DNA of 64,000 nucleotides from Ashinkailepas kermadecensis (Eukaryota; Arthropoda; Thecostraca; Neolepadidae): contig JAOTOM010005127.1 of assembly GCA_034440615.1 (NCBI GenBank), positions 496,001 to 560,000 of the forward strand, given 5' to 3'. The position numbers and the translations under genes are program-made. The notes under the pieces are model-generated. The model saw nothing but the letters and a program-made list of their open reading frames with translations. It had not been told where the DNA came from and did not search any database. Positions 11,235 through 21,205 of this stretch are shown here, piece by piece (position 1 is the first letter of the stretch; each line of letters opens with the position of its first letter).

Positions 11235-11899
11235 GGTGCAAGGGAAGTTAATATAGAGAAAGGCGCTGTCACTTCTTCACTTACTCAGTTTTTCAGGCGT
11301 CCAATCACTGTGCTATGCAATCACCGTCAGGAATAACAAGCAGAAATGTCCACTAATGAGTTTATTCACTTCGCGCACGTGTAGCGTATAAGTACGCCGG
11401 TTTTGGTTCGATGTTTCACTTCTTTTCTGTTTTTTTCTGGTACGCTTTTCACTCTTTCTGGTTCACTTCTCACTCAGGGGGAGAGTTATTTTTTTAGGCG
11501 TGCCGGACCATGAAGGTCATTTGCGCCGCCTTTAAAGCGAGTACGTTACATGTCTGTCTATAAAGCGAGCGTTTGTGATCAAGGTGCAGGCAAGTGAGCA
11601 TTACGTCAAGGAATTTTACGTTAGTTTGCGTGATTTTTAGGTGCTGAAGGCGAGGGTCTGGGTTGGGGACAGCCCCCTGATGTCTAAATGGTTTAGTTTT
11701 ACTTTGCTCCTCCACAAAATAATTCGTAGTTCGGGTAGGGGGTGGGGGTGTTTTGAGAGTGCGGAGAAGTTGATTTTGCCAGGGCCCAGCTTTAGCCTAC
11801 CCTTATCGAAGAGCACCCAGGGATCTTTACCGTGCGAACAAGGAGGTAATTGTTCACACCGCCTATCACGCCGGCCGCCGCGTGTTAGTTGTTAGTAGC

Positions 11900-12285
11900 G
11901 GGTTAGTCTAAGCATGCCATGCAGGGTTGTCAGTTGGGTTAGTACGGTGTTTTGCAATTCGGCTCTTCTACGTTCGCTGCACCTCTGGGTAGCCGTTTAC
12001 GTTATGAGTTGCCAGGCAAATCGGCTCATCTACGTCCGATGGCTCCTCTGGGTAGTCGTTTTACGTTATGCTAATTTTTATTTTTATTTTTGTTAATGTT
12101 TTCCTAATGCAAGTCGGCTTATCTACTTCCGACGGCACCGCTAGGTAGCCATTTATTGCTAATTGAGAAGCAAATCGGCTCATGTACGTCCGACGACATG
12201 CGGGGATGGCTATTTACGTGTTTCCTACCAGTGTTCCGCGGTCGTGCATTGCGAGTTGATGTGAGTGTTGGTGGTGGTGTGGTGC
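11900..12285 (-). repeat. Diverged ~80-110-bp tandem repeat in a LINE 3' UTR
   Basis: Four diverged units share the core CGGCTCATCTACGTCCGA and GGGTAGCCGTTTACG. They lie directly 3' (on the minus strand) of the RNase H reading frame ending at 12286, so they probably belong to that LINE's 3' UTR. The UTR may extend down to about 11340. Confidence 0.55.
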
Positions 12286-13218
12286 CTACAGTGCTCCTGC
12301 TAGTTGTGTGGCATACATATATTCAAATAGCAAGTGAAGGAGTTCTGGGTACTTGTCACCGAGAAGCGATGGAAGCGATAGGGTGATGCCCTCTTTTTGG
12401 CAGAATGCCTTAGGTGGTTGTTTTTGAGAGCTAAAGCTACTACAGTCTAGCAGGATGTGGCCTATGCTTAACGTGATGTTGCAGGTGCCGCAGTGCGGTG
12501 TTGTATATTGGTCACCCTCTAATTGAGGCTGTGTTAGTTTTGTTCAACCAGTTCTAAGTCTAGTGAGGATGACCTCTTTTTGTCTGTGAGATTGATTTGA
12601 TGTGTTCCATGTACCTATTATTGGTTTGATTGCGTGGGCGTGGTTGGATTTGTGTTGTGTTGAGATGTGTTGTGTCCATGTGTTCTGCTGATGTCGGCGA
12701 ATGTGGCGTTGTAGGAGTGCTTTGCAATCGTCTACCGAATATTCCACGCTAGGGTAAGTGTTCAATGCTAAGGCTTGCTTTGCGAGCCGGTCTGCTTCTT
12801 CGTTACCTGGGATGTTGGCGTGGCCCGGAATCCAGAGGAAGGAAAAGTTCATGTTTACGTTATGGGCCACGAGTTGTTGGATTCTATCAATGAAGTGATG
12901 TGGGCAGTCGTGGATGTTGCTAATTGACTGGAGGACAGATTTGGAGTCTGAACAAATTACTACGTTTCTAGCTTTACGTCTCATGAGAATGGTGATAGCG
13001 GCCAGAATGGCCATTGCTTCAGCGGAGTAGATGGAGAAGTTATCCGGTAGACGCTTGGAAAGTCTGAGACCTGGTCCAGTGATTCCGATGCCTAACTTTG
13101 CCTCGTGTTTCGACCCATCCGTGAATACGAGTGATTTGTGTTTGTTGTCATCGGCGAACTTGTGGAAAAGGCCAATAATTTCCGCCGATGTGATAGTGGA
13201 TTTCTTCTCCGAGAGCAA
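12286..13218 (-). pseudogene. I/Jockey/R1-type LINE: RNase H domain and C-terminal zinc knuckle
   Basis: The minus-strand frame encodes a 224-residue RNase HI domain that degrades RNA in RNA:DNA hybrids during retrotransposition. The catalytic residues are all present: D34 in FTDGS, E67 in YSAEAMA, D91 in CSDSKS and D143 in NEEADRLAKQA, with the PGHANIPGN loop. A TGA at 12544-12546 interrupts the frame after RLRTG. The same frame then continues through a zinc-knuckle motif (CGTCN...GHILLDC) to TAG at 12286-12288, so this is a nonsense mutation in an otherwise continuous C-terminus. The RT and endonuclease are absent: similarity stops near 13218. RNase H-bearing LINEs of this kind are typical of invertebrates. 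Confidence 0.88.
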
Positions 13219-13376
13219 GTATTCGACCTTGCAAGTACTCCGAGAGCAAGTACTCGACTCTCACTCAGAGTTTCACACACCATATATACAGAGGTAACAA
13301 AGAGGGCGATGGAAAGGTTGGGCGAGCGACCGAGACGCGTCTGCTCGCGGCGCCGCGTTCAGGCCAACTGTAGAGA

Positions 13377-13515
13377 ACATAAAGAGAAACAGAAAGAGAA
13401 GCGGAAAGAGAAACAGAAAGAGTAACAGAAAGCGAAACGGAAAGAGAAACAGAAAGGGAAAGGAAAAGAGAACGAGGAAAGAGAAGGGGAAGGGGAAGGG
13501 GGAAGAAACAGAGTG
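13377..13515. repeat. Purine-rich (GAAACAGAAAGA)-type tandem repeat
   Basis: Imperfect 6-12-bp units of GAAAGA/GAAACA run through this stretch, giving a pure polypurine + strand. Confidence 0.85.
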
Positions 13516-13564
13516 AGAGTGACAGAAACCGTGAGAGACAACGGATACATTGATGCTCGACACT

Positions 13565-13686
13565 CTACCTGACACCACCTGACACCACCTGACACCATCT
13601 GACACCATCTGGCACCACCTGACACCACATGGCACCACCTGCCACCATATGACACCACCTGACACCATCTGACACCACCTGACACC
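13565..13686. repeat. 10-bp minisatellite (TGACACCACC), ~12 copies
   Basis: Units alternate TGACACCACC, TGACACCATC and TGGCACCACC. Because 10 is not a multiple of 3, all frames cycle and the open frames here are artefacts. Confidence 0.92.
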
Positions 13687-14343
13687 CAACATGGCATGGT
13701 GTGATGGCCCACCAATCACAGCCTTCTTTCAGTCCGGCCCTCCGTGCACCAGTCTTCCGTCCACAAGCGCCGCGAACGACGTGAGCTTTGCCGTTCCGGA
13801 GCCCCCACCCATTCGCGCGGCTCACGTGCACGGTGTGCACTGTGCATACGTGAGTGAAGGGTGCGAGGCGCCAAGGGTAAGCCGGACAATGAACCGGAAA
13901 CTGTTCTGACTCTGCCTGACTGACACTGACACATGTGAAGTTCTGTCTTGGGGCAAATCGGAACAAAAACATAAAATATTGTTGGATAGCGGGCTGAGTC
14001 CTACGCTAGAAGTGGTATACTAACTGAAGTGTATGAATAACTGGGTACACAAAGGGATGGTAGGATGCATATTGAAGTCAAATAAAGACAGGGTGCACAT
14101 TATTTCTCAGGATTTCTTATCTGCTAACCGATGGCTACCCAGGCTTTCGCATCCTCTTAACATTGAGAAGTCCTCTAAGGAAGCTAAGCAAGGCGAACGT
14201 CTTACAGCGGGCGGCTGGGTTCGCCACTCTGAAAGTAACCGAGCAAAAAGAGATCGCGGTTTCACCAACGCCGCACGTCTCGAAGCAACACTCCGTGGGC
14301 ACTTTCTCCACACAAAGTTCCGCTCCGGCTGTGCGAACTCGCC

Positions 14344-14428
14344 GGTGATGAGGTCAACTAACACACGTGATGAGGTCAACTAACACACGTGATGAGGTCA
14401 ACTAACACACGTGATGAGGTCAACTAAC
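14344..14428. repeat. 22-bp tandem repeat, four copies
   Basis: Near-identical units of GTGATGAGGTCAACTAACAC plus AC follow each other without gaps. Confidence 0.95.
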
Positions 14429-14486
14429 CCGAACGGCCCGGGTTATCTCTGAGCCGAAGTGTGCACACTATGTTGAGACAGCGGTC

Positions 14487-14700
14487 GGATTTCTCCCGCG
14501 CAATCGCCGATTTACCCCGCGCAATCGCCGATTTCTCCCACTCAATCGCAGATTTCTCCCGCGCAATCGCCGATTTACCTCTCGCAATCGCAGATTTATC
14601 CCGCGCAATCGCCGATTTCTCCCGCGCAATCGCCGATTTACCCCGCGCAATCGCAGATTTCTCCCACGCAATCCCGATTTCTTCCGCGCAATCTCCGATT
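14487..14700. repeat. 21-bp minisatellite, ~10 copies
   Basis: The unit is TTCTCCCGCGCAATCGCCGA plus T, with TTACCCC, CTCGCA and ATCGCAG variants. The period is a multiple of 3, so frames stay open on both strands (AIADFSR on +); no splice context supports coding. Confidence 0.93.
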
Positions 14701-15227
14701 CATTCGCAGACTCCGACCTGTTCCTCCCCATCCCATGCGCACGCGCAGAAGCGAGTGAATCGAACACTGCCCCGCCCCGCCAGACGGGGGAACCTCGTCA
14801 CGGAGCGGGCGTTGGCGTGCCGAAGTGCACCGCAAGCAGGGCTTTCCAAAGTCTTCCGAGAACTGATCGTGGTGCTGTTGCATGGCCCTGAGGTTTCCCG
14901 GCGGCGCTCCTCCATGCGCCCCATCCATGCATCCCCACAGACGCTAATGCTGGGTCCTCCACGTCCTCCATGTCCTCGTCCTCCATGTCCTCGTCCTCCA
15001 TGCGTCCTCCATGCGTCAATGCTGGGTGTCTCAATGCCGGGTGCCGCACGGCCACTGTCGGGTGGTTCTCAAACACCACCTGTCAACACTAAGCCTGCGC
15101 CTGTGACTTCTGCCTGAGTTGTTGGCGCCAAACGTCGGTGGCGCCTACAGCAGCGGGCTCTGCGAGGCGCGAGGCACACCAGCCCAACAGACCGCGCGCG
15201 CGATGAAGAATCGTGAAGCGGGAGCCG

Positions 15228-15358
15228 CCCCTGGGTCCCCAGGGGTCCCTGGGCCCCTGGGTCCCTGGGTCCCTGGGTCCCTGGGGTCCCCTGGGTCCCT
15301 GGGGTCCCCTGGGTCCCCTGAGTCCCTGGGTCCCCCGGGTCCCTGGGGTCCCCTGGGT
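15228..15358. repeat. GGGTCCCTG-type minisatellite
   Basis: CTGGGTCCCTGGGGTCCC units of 9-17 bp repeat. On the minus strand they imitate collagen Gly-x-y repeats, but all three frames do so in turn. Confidence 0.9.
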
Positions 15359-15974
15359 CGGTGGCGGCATGGAAATGAGAGAAGTGAAGTACGACAGCCC
15401 AGCAGATGCCGCGCGCGGTGTGGAAACGCGAAACGGGAGGGTGCCACTGGATCAGTGGAGGCATGGACATGAGGGAAATGAAACACGAGAAATCGCGACA
15501 TGCACGGGCGGCAGATGACATGAGACATGGGAATTTTAATTTTAGCACGCGCTTATCCAGCAGTTTTCATGGGGAGTGGCGCATTTCGTCAAAGGGGCGC
15601 CTTCGACCGAAAATTCGTTGCGTGAGGCGGGGGTGCACTCAAGCAAACTGAAGCACACCTTTGCATCTTTTCGTCTCAAATGGGCGAATTTTCTTCTGAA
15701 AGTCTTCAACTGAAAAATCAGTTGAGCAGGGGTGCACTCGAGTTTTTTTGAATGGGGACCTATTCCAGCCAGAGCGCACCCCTTTCCATGGGGACGCCCC
15801 CAGTGTCCCGGTGTCCACCCCTTGATTTGAGACAGGCAAGGGTGAGTATTGACTAATCGACGCCTGGAATGGCTGGAGATAAGAAATGAGACTCTCAGAC
15901 ATAAAATGAGCGAGGTGTAGACAAGTGGAAAGGGGAGAGATGGATATGTTACTTTGATGAATGCAAAGCCGAGG

Positions 15975-16545
15975 TATAAGGACCAGCCACTGGGACATAC
16001 AAGGGCGAAATATGAGGATCAGCCACTGTTATGAGGATCAGCTATTAAGACATACAAAGGCGAAAATGAGGATCAGCCACTGTTAAGGGGATCAGCTACT
16101 GAGACATAGAATGGCGAAATATGAGGATCAGCCACTAGTATGAGGATCAGCCACTGGGACATAGAATGGCGAAATATGAGGATCAGCCACTGGTATAAGG
16201 ATCAGCCACTGGGACATAGAATGGCGAATTATGAGGATCATCCACTGGTATAAGGATCAGCCACTGGGACATAGAATGGCGAAATATGAGGATCAGCCAC
16301 TGGTATGAGGATCAGCCACTGGGACATAGAATGGCGAAATATGAGGATCAGCCACTGGTATGAGGATCAGCCACTGGGACATAGAATGGCGAAATATGAG
16401 GATCAGCCACTGGTATGAGGATCAGCCACTGGGACATAGAATGGCGAAATATGAGGAGCATCCATTGCGACACACAAAGGTTAAATACCAGAGTCATCCA
16501 CTGGGACATACAATGGCGAAATATGAGGATCAGCCATCAACATGA
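15975..16545. repeat. 55-bp minisatellite, ~10 copies
   Basis: The unit contains ATAGAATGGCGAAATATGAG followed by two copies of GGATCAGCCACTGG, so it is itself a composite. Copies diverge toward both ends. Confidence 0.92.
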
Positions 16546-16559
16546 TACACGAGAAGAGG

Positions 16560-17110
16560 ACCTGTCCTCACCAGACAGGAAGTCAGGACAGGAAGTGCGC
16601 CGTAGACCTCCGCGGGACCGCGCGTTCTCGTCGTCGCACGAGCCTGGTTTTCCCGGGTCCAGGCCACCGTCCGGGCCGGCAACGGTAACGGTCGGCGACG
16701 TCGCGAGCCGTCCAACAACCACCACTCGAACACGAGCGGCAACACGGCAAATGTGTGCACCGGCCGCCGCGGTAAACAAGACCGACCGACGAGAGCGGCT
16801 GACCTTCCCCCCGAGCCGAGCGCCGCATCTGTGTTGTGGCGCGCACGAGGTGAAAGTGGCCGGTAAGGGCGACATTGCCCGCGCGGCGGACGGCGGCGTG
16901 GTCCGTGCGGGCCGGCCGGCCGGCGACCGGTTCTGGTTCCGCTGCCGGGAGGCGCCGAGGCGCCGAGGCGGCCGACGCGGCCGAGGCGGCAGTCGAGCCC
17001 GGCCAGCCCGGGCGAGTGTGCCACGCCGCGGACGGGCGCCGCTTCGACCGTTCACCGGCGCCGGACGGGGCCTGCTGAGACGACGGGGGGCGCTTCGATT
17101 CAAAGCGCTT
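16560..17110. other. CpG-rich block, no confirmed gene
   Basis: The block is strongly GC- and CpG-rich (repeated CGCGG, GCCGGC, GGCCG), unlike its flanks. Long frames are open on both strands, as expected from base composition. It could be a CpG-island promoter or first exon, but no splice donor with a matching downstream exon was found. Confidence 0.45.
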
Positions 17111-17194
17111 TGAGCCAGGCAGGAGCGATGGCCGAGGAGAAAGGTGGGTCGCCGCGCGCTGAGTGCGTCGTTGGCTGGCTGTCGGCTTACGACG

Positions 17195-17412
17195 CGTCAG
17201 CTGCTGTCGTGCAGCGTCAGCCGCTGTCGTACAGCGTCAGCTGCTGTCGTGCAGCGTCAGCTGCTGTCGTGCAACGTCAGCTGCTGTCGTGCAGCGGCAG
17301 CTGCTGTCGTGCAGCGTCAGCTGCTGTCGTGCAACGTCAGCTGCTGTCGTGCAGCGGCAGCTGCTGTCGTGCAGCGTCAGCTGCTGTCGTGCAGCGTCAG
17401 CTGCTGTCGCGC
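17195..17412. repeat. 20-bp minisatellite fused to a SINE
   Basis: The unit CAGCTGCTGTCGTGCAGCGT repeats about 11 times, with GTGCAACGT and GTGCAGCGG variants. Its right end passes without break into the body of the minus-strand SINE at 17413. Confidence 0.93.
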
Positions 17413-17530
17413 AGCGTCGCCAACCTCCCACGCCGATTGGCCGCCGGCGAAGGGCGGGCACAGTCGGGACTCGAACCCACGACATTCTGATTGTGAGACG
17501 GGCTCGTCACCCCTAGGCTACTCGGCCCGC
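17413..17530 (-). mobile_element. SINE family A, minus strand
   Basis: Read on the minus strand: head GGCGGGCCGAGTAGCCTAGG, the motif GTCTCACAATC, B box GGTTCGAGTCC, then body CCAATCGGCGTGGGAGGTTG and GCGACGCT. The expected 3' tail is replaced by the 20-bp array. Confidence 0.85.
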
Positions 17531-17597
17531 CGTCGCCGGCAGTGTCGTGGCTGGTCGGGACTGATCAGCTGACTGGCCGGTGGGTGGTGGAGATGAG

Positions 17598-17727
17598 CCA
17601 GCTGACTGGCTGGTGGCCAGCCGGGAGCTAGATGCGAGCGCGTGAAGTGACTCGAATCCTATCTTGCCAGGACAGGGGAGACAAATGTCGGCCGCCGCTC
17701 TGTCTAACCAAGCTATCGGAGTGGCAA
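17598..17727 (-). mobile_element. SINE family C, minus strand, partial
   Basis: The minus-strand head GATAGCTTGGTTAGACAGAG and the GTCTCCCCTGTCCTGGCAAG segment match the copies at 1671 and 46760, including GCGCGCTCGCAT-type 3' sequence. Its 3' end is shorter than theirs. Confidence 0.8.
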
Positions 17728-17737
17728 AACGTGCCGC

Positions 17738-17828
17738 CCTTCCCATGCTTCCTCCTTGCTGCCCTTCGCATGCCTCCTCCTGGTTGCCCATCGCATGCCT
17801 CCTCCTGGTTGCCTTTCGCATGCTTCTT
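17738..17828. repeat. 25-bp tandem repeat, 3-4 copies
   Basis: Units resemble GCATGCCTCCTCCTGGTTGC plus CCATC. Confidence 0.88.
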
Positions 17829-18654
17829 CCTTCCTTATTTCTTTTCCTCAGCGTGTGAACTGCTTTGCTGCACGTTTCAATTTCTTGGCGCTCCACTTTT
17901 CCTCAGCATGGCTTCTTCAGTTGGCCAATCATTTTGATACGCAGCTAGGTTACGTCGTTCCAAGTGTTTTCTCACCATCACTTCCCAAGTTGTCGATGAC
18001 CTTTTCGCCTAGTTGATTTATGGTGCTCGCATTCATTTTTCATATTCAATTGTTGACACATCTACACCCTGATCTACAGTTGTAAACAGGGGAGCAACCG
18101 ACAGAGCTAGAGACGCCAACTAAATGTACCAAAGGTATTATCTGAGACAGATTTTAAATTAAATTAGACCGATGTACCGTATACATCACTGTGCAAAGTA
18201 AAAGAGCGCAACTGTAACAAAGCGCCAGGCCCAGTCTGATTAGTGCGAAGCAACTCTCGACATGTCCAGAACATCGAAAGGGAAGTCGTGTCCTAATATA
18301 TCGAGCATGGCGCCTGCCTTCTGGCCTCGTTCAAGTGGTGCGCATTGAAGCTGAGGATGAGAAGCACTACATGTTCCGGTACTCCAGATACGTAGGTCCG
18401 ATGATTGTGACTAGATTCCGTCTGCCCAAAGTACACGCCGCCAACACAACACAAAACAAACGGCATGCAAAGGGCACCGGCTGAACAAACGGCTGATGAT
18501 GAGATATGTCAGGAATTGGTACGGTCGGCACGGTCGGCTGGATTGCCAGGGTTGGCACGATCGACACTGCTGCTCACCCGTATCGCGAGAATATCCGAAC
18601 AACCAGATGGCACGTTGGATTATGCGATGGCGGAAACGTTGGCCCAACGTTGTG
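17829..18654. other. No gene recognised
   Basis: Mixed-composition sequence without recognisable coding segments or mobile-element ends. Short frames near 18411-18650 continue into the following array and are not supported. Confidence 0.5.
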
Positions 18655-18838
18655 CAGGTGCCGACCTTCCCCGGCACACCCGCCATATATGGTGTACAGG
18701 TGCCGACCTTCCCGGCACACCCGCCAGATATGTTGTCCAGGTGCCGACCTTCCCCCGCACACCCGCCGGATATGGTGTCCAGGTGCCGACCTTCCCCGGC
18801 ACACCCGCCAGATATGGTCCACAGGTGCGAACCTTTCC
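18655..18838. repeat. 42-bp minisatellite, ~4.4 copies
   Basis: The unit begins AGGTGCCGACCTTCCCCGGC and ends in CGCCAGATATGGTGTCC. One copy has lost a C. Confidence 0.93.
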
Positions 18839-19571
18839 CAGTAAACATTTGTATATCACGGCCAGCATGCGACAGTGGATCTGACTTTGGGAATGGATCT
18901 GGCGGCCGTGGTCACATATAAAGCGTCTGACCAGCTTAGCGTCTTGACGTTGCAACTTATGCGCATCACCAGGGTAGGCTGTGCTTAGCACATGATGGGA
19001 AAGCGTCAGGTCATGGTTGCAGTGCTGAATTCAAACATGCCCATCAGCAACAGTGAGGGTTGAAGGGACTTAGAGATACGAAGTTCGTGGAGCGGCACAG
19101 GCCACATTTGAAGCGTTTGTTTGCATTCAACCCTTTAGGGTTAATGCTAAATGTTGTCATCTAAGGTGGGCGTGGTCCTGCACCTCATAGGTTCTGCTTC
19201 CATCGTGGTCATTAGCCCCAGTGGCAGGCCCTGGATGAGACAGCCTTCAGTAGCCACAGGTCGTTAGTAGGGAATCTCGATATGGATTAGGAGCGTCTTC
19301 CATGTTATGGCAAAATCATCGCTGGTGCAATACTTTGCAAAGCGAATTTTGCAAAGTAAATGCAATTGCAAGTGCATTTACTTTGCAATTGCAATTGCAA
19401 TGATACCAATAGCTCTTTTTCTTGCGTTCTTTCCACGCATGCACATGTATGAAGCAAATCATCTGACCAACTTTCCGGATTTGGCTCGGAAGTACCGTAT
19501 ACTGACCTGATTATTGTATTAAAAAAATACTACGTAAATTCATTTGACTTTGACCGATATATGTCCTTGAC
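18839..19571. other. No gene recognised; contains a 16-bp-arm hairpin
   Basis: The interval holds a perfect inverted repeat at 19349-19388: TTGCAAAGTAAATGCA, 8-nt loop, TGCATTTACTTTGCAA. Nothing else is identified. Confidence 0.6.
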
Positions 19572-20637
19572 CGACGAGAAGTGTCCCGCGGCATGGTGGT
19601 GGCCGTGTGAACGCCGACGAGAAGTGTCCCGCGGCATGGTGGTGGCCGTGTGAACGCCGACGATAGGTGTCCCGCGGCATGGTGGTGGCCGTGTACACGC
19701 CGACGAGAAGTGTCCCGCGGCATGGTGGTGGCCGTGTACACGCCGACGAGAAGTGTCCCGCGGCATGGTGGTGGCCGTGTACACGCCGACGAGAGGTGTC
19801 CCGCGGCATGGTGGTGGCCGTGTACACGCCGACGAGAGGTGTCTCGCGGCATGGTGGTGGCCGTGTACACGCCGACGAGAAGTGTCCCGCGGCATGCTGG
19901 TGGCCGTGTACACGCCGACGAGAAGTGTCCCGCGGCATGGTGGTGGCCGTGAACACGCCGACGAGAAGTGTCCCGCGGCATGGTGGTGGCCGTGTACACG
20001 CCGACGAGAAGTGTCTCGCGGCATGGTGGTGGCCGTGTACACGCCGACGATAGGTGTCTCGCGGCATGGTGGTGGCCGTGTACACGCCGACGAGAAGTGT
20101 CCCGCGGCATGGTGGTGGCCGTGTGAACGCCGACGAGAAGTGTCCCGCGGCATGGTGGTGGCCGTGTACACGCCGATGATAGGTGTCTCGCGGCATGGTG
20201 GTGGCTGTGTACACGCCGACGAGAAGTGTCCCGCGGCATGGTGGTGGCCGTGTACACGCCGACGAGAAGTGTCTCGCGGCATGGTGGTGGCCGTGTACAC
20301 GCCGACGATAGGTGTCTCGCGGCATGGTGGTGGCCGTGTACACGCCGACGAGAAGTGTCCCGCGGCATGGTGGTGGCCGTGTACACGCCGACGATAGGTG
20401 TCTCGCGGCATGGTGGTGGCCGTGTACACGCCGACGAGAAGTGTCCCGCGGCATGGTGGTGGCCGTGTACACGCCGACGAGAAGTGCCCCGCGGCATGGT
20501 GGTGGCCGTGTACACGCCGACGATAGGTGTCTTGCGGCATGGTGGTGTCCGTGTACACGCCGACGATAGGTGTCCCGCGGCATGGTGGTGGCCGTGTACA
20601 CGCCGACGAGAAGCGTCCCGCGGCATGGCGACGCAGC
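19572..20637. repeat. 43-bp minisatellite, ~25 copies
   Basis: The unit starts GTGTACACGCCGACGAGAAG and continues TGTCCCGCGGCATGGTGGTG plus GCC. Two linked variant types, GAGAAGTGTCCC and GATAGGTGTCTC, alternate along the array. A 43-bp period cycles through all frames, so the long frames on both strands are artefacts of lacking stops. Confidence 0.97.
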
Positions 20638-21145
20638 ACGGCCCTTTGTTTGGCGCCTTTGTCTGACCTTTTGCTGCAGCATCTCAAGGCAAACCTCCTT
20701 CACTTACGCGCGGACTTTTGTTCTCGATGTTTCGATTCTGACTAGCTGTAATCCCAGGTTGTCATCTGAGGTGTTCGCCACCTCTGCTGAGACAAAGGGT
20801 TCTGTGATGGCGCGTCAAGCTGGCGGTGGGTTTTGCGCGGCAGCCGGTGTAGCTGGTGAACTGCACTGCACCGCGGTGCAGTGCAGTGCAGTGCAGTGCA
20901 ATGCAGTGCCGTGGTGTTGATGGTAGGAAGTCGTCATTTAAATCCGCAACTGGTTTTTGAGCTCAGCGAAGTAGGGCGGACGTGTTTTGTCTGTGCTTTT
21001 GGTGCTGCACAAAGGTGGATGTGTCGCGTCTGAGGTTACTTTAGCTCTCCATGCCCGTACAAATGCGTGAAGCTATTGAACAGGAGATTAAAAATAGTAT
21101 ATATGGGAAATATGTGATGCATTTGTTAATCTAAGTTAAGATGTG

Positions 21146-21148
<3 letters not shown>
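20638..21148. other. No gene recognised
   Basis: Includes a short GTGCAGTGCA repeat at about 20870-20905. No coding or transposon feature is supported. Confidence 0.5.

Positions 21149-21203
<55 letters not shown>
21149..21203. repeat. (TA)n microsatellite at the LINE 5' junction
   Basis: About 27 TA dinucleotides lie directly before the first LINE-derived base. Confidence 0.97.

Positions 21204-21205
<2 letters not shown>

Noticed and set aside
15069..15548. Collagen-like Gly-x-y frame on the minus strand
   Set aside because: The pattern is a by-product of a GGGTCCCTG minisatellite; neighbouring frames show the same composition.
16415..17113. 232-residue Arg/Gly/Pro-rich frame and overlapping minus-strand frames
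   Set aside because: The block is so GC-rich that stops are rare on both strands; no domain or splice partner.
19511..20703. Overlapping 370-390-residue frames in several phases of both strands
   Set aside because: All come from a 43-bp array without stop codons. Several mutually shifted frames are equally open and the period is not a multiple of 3.
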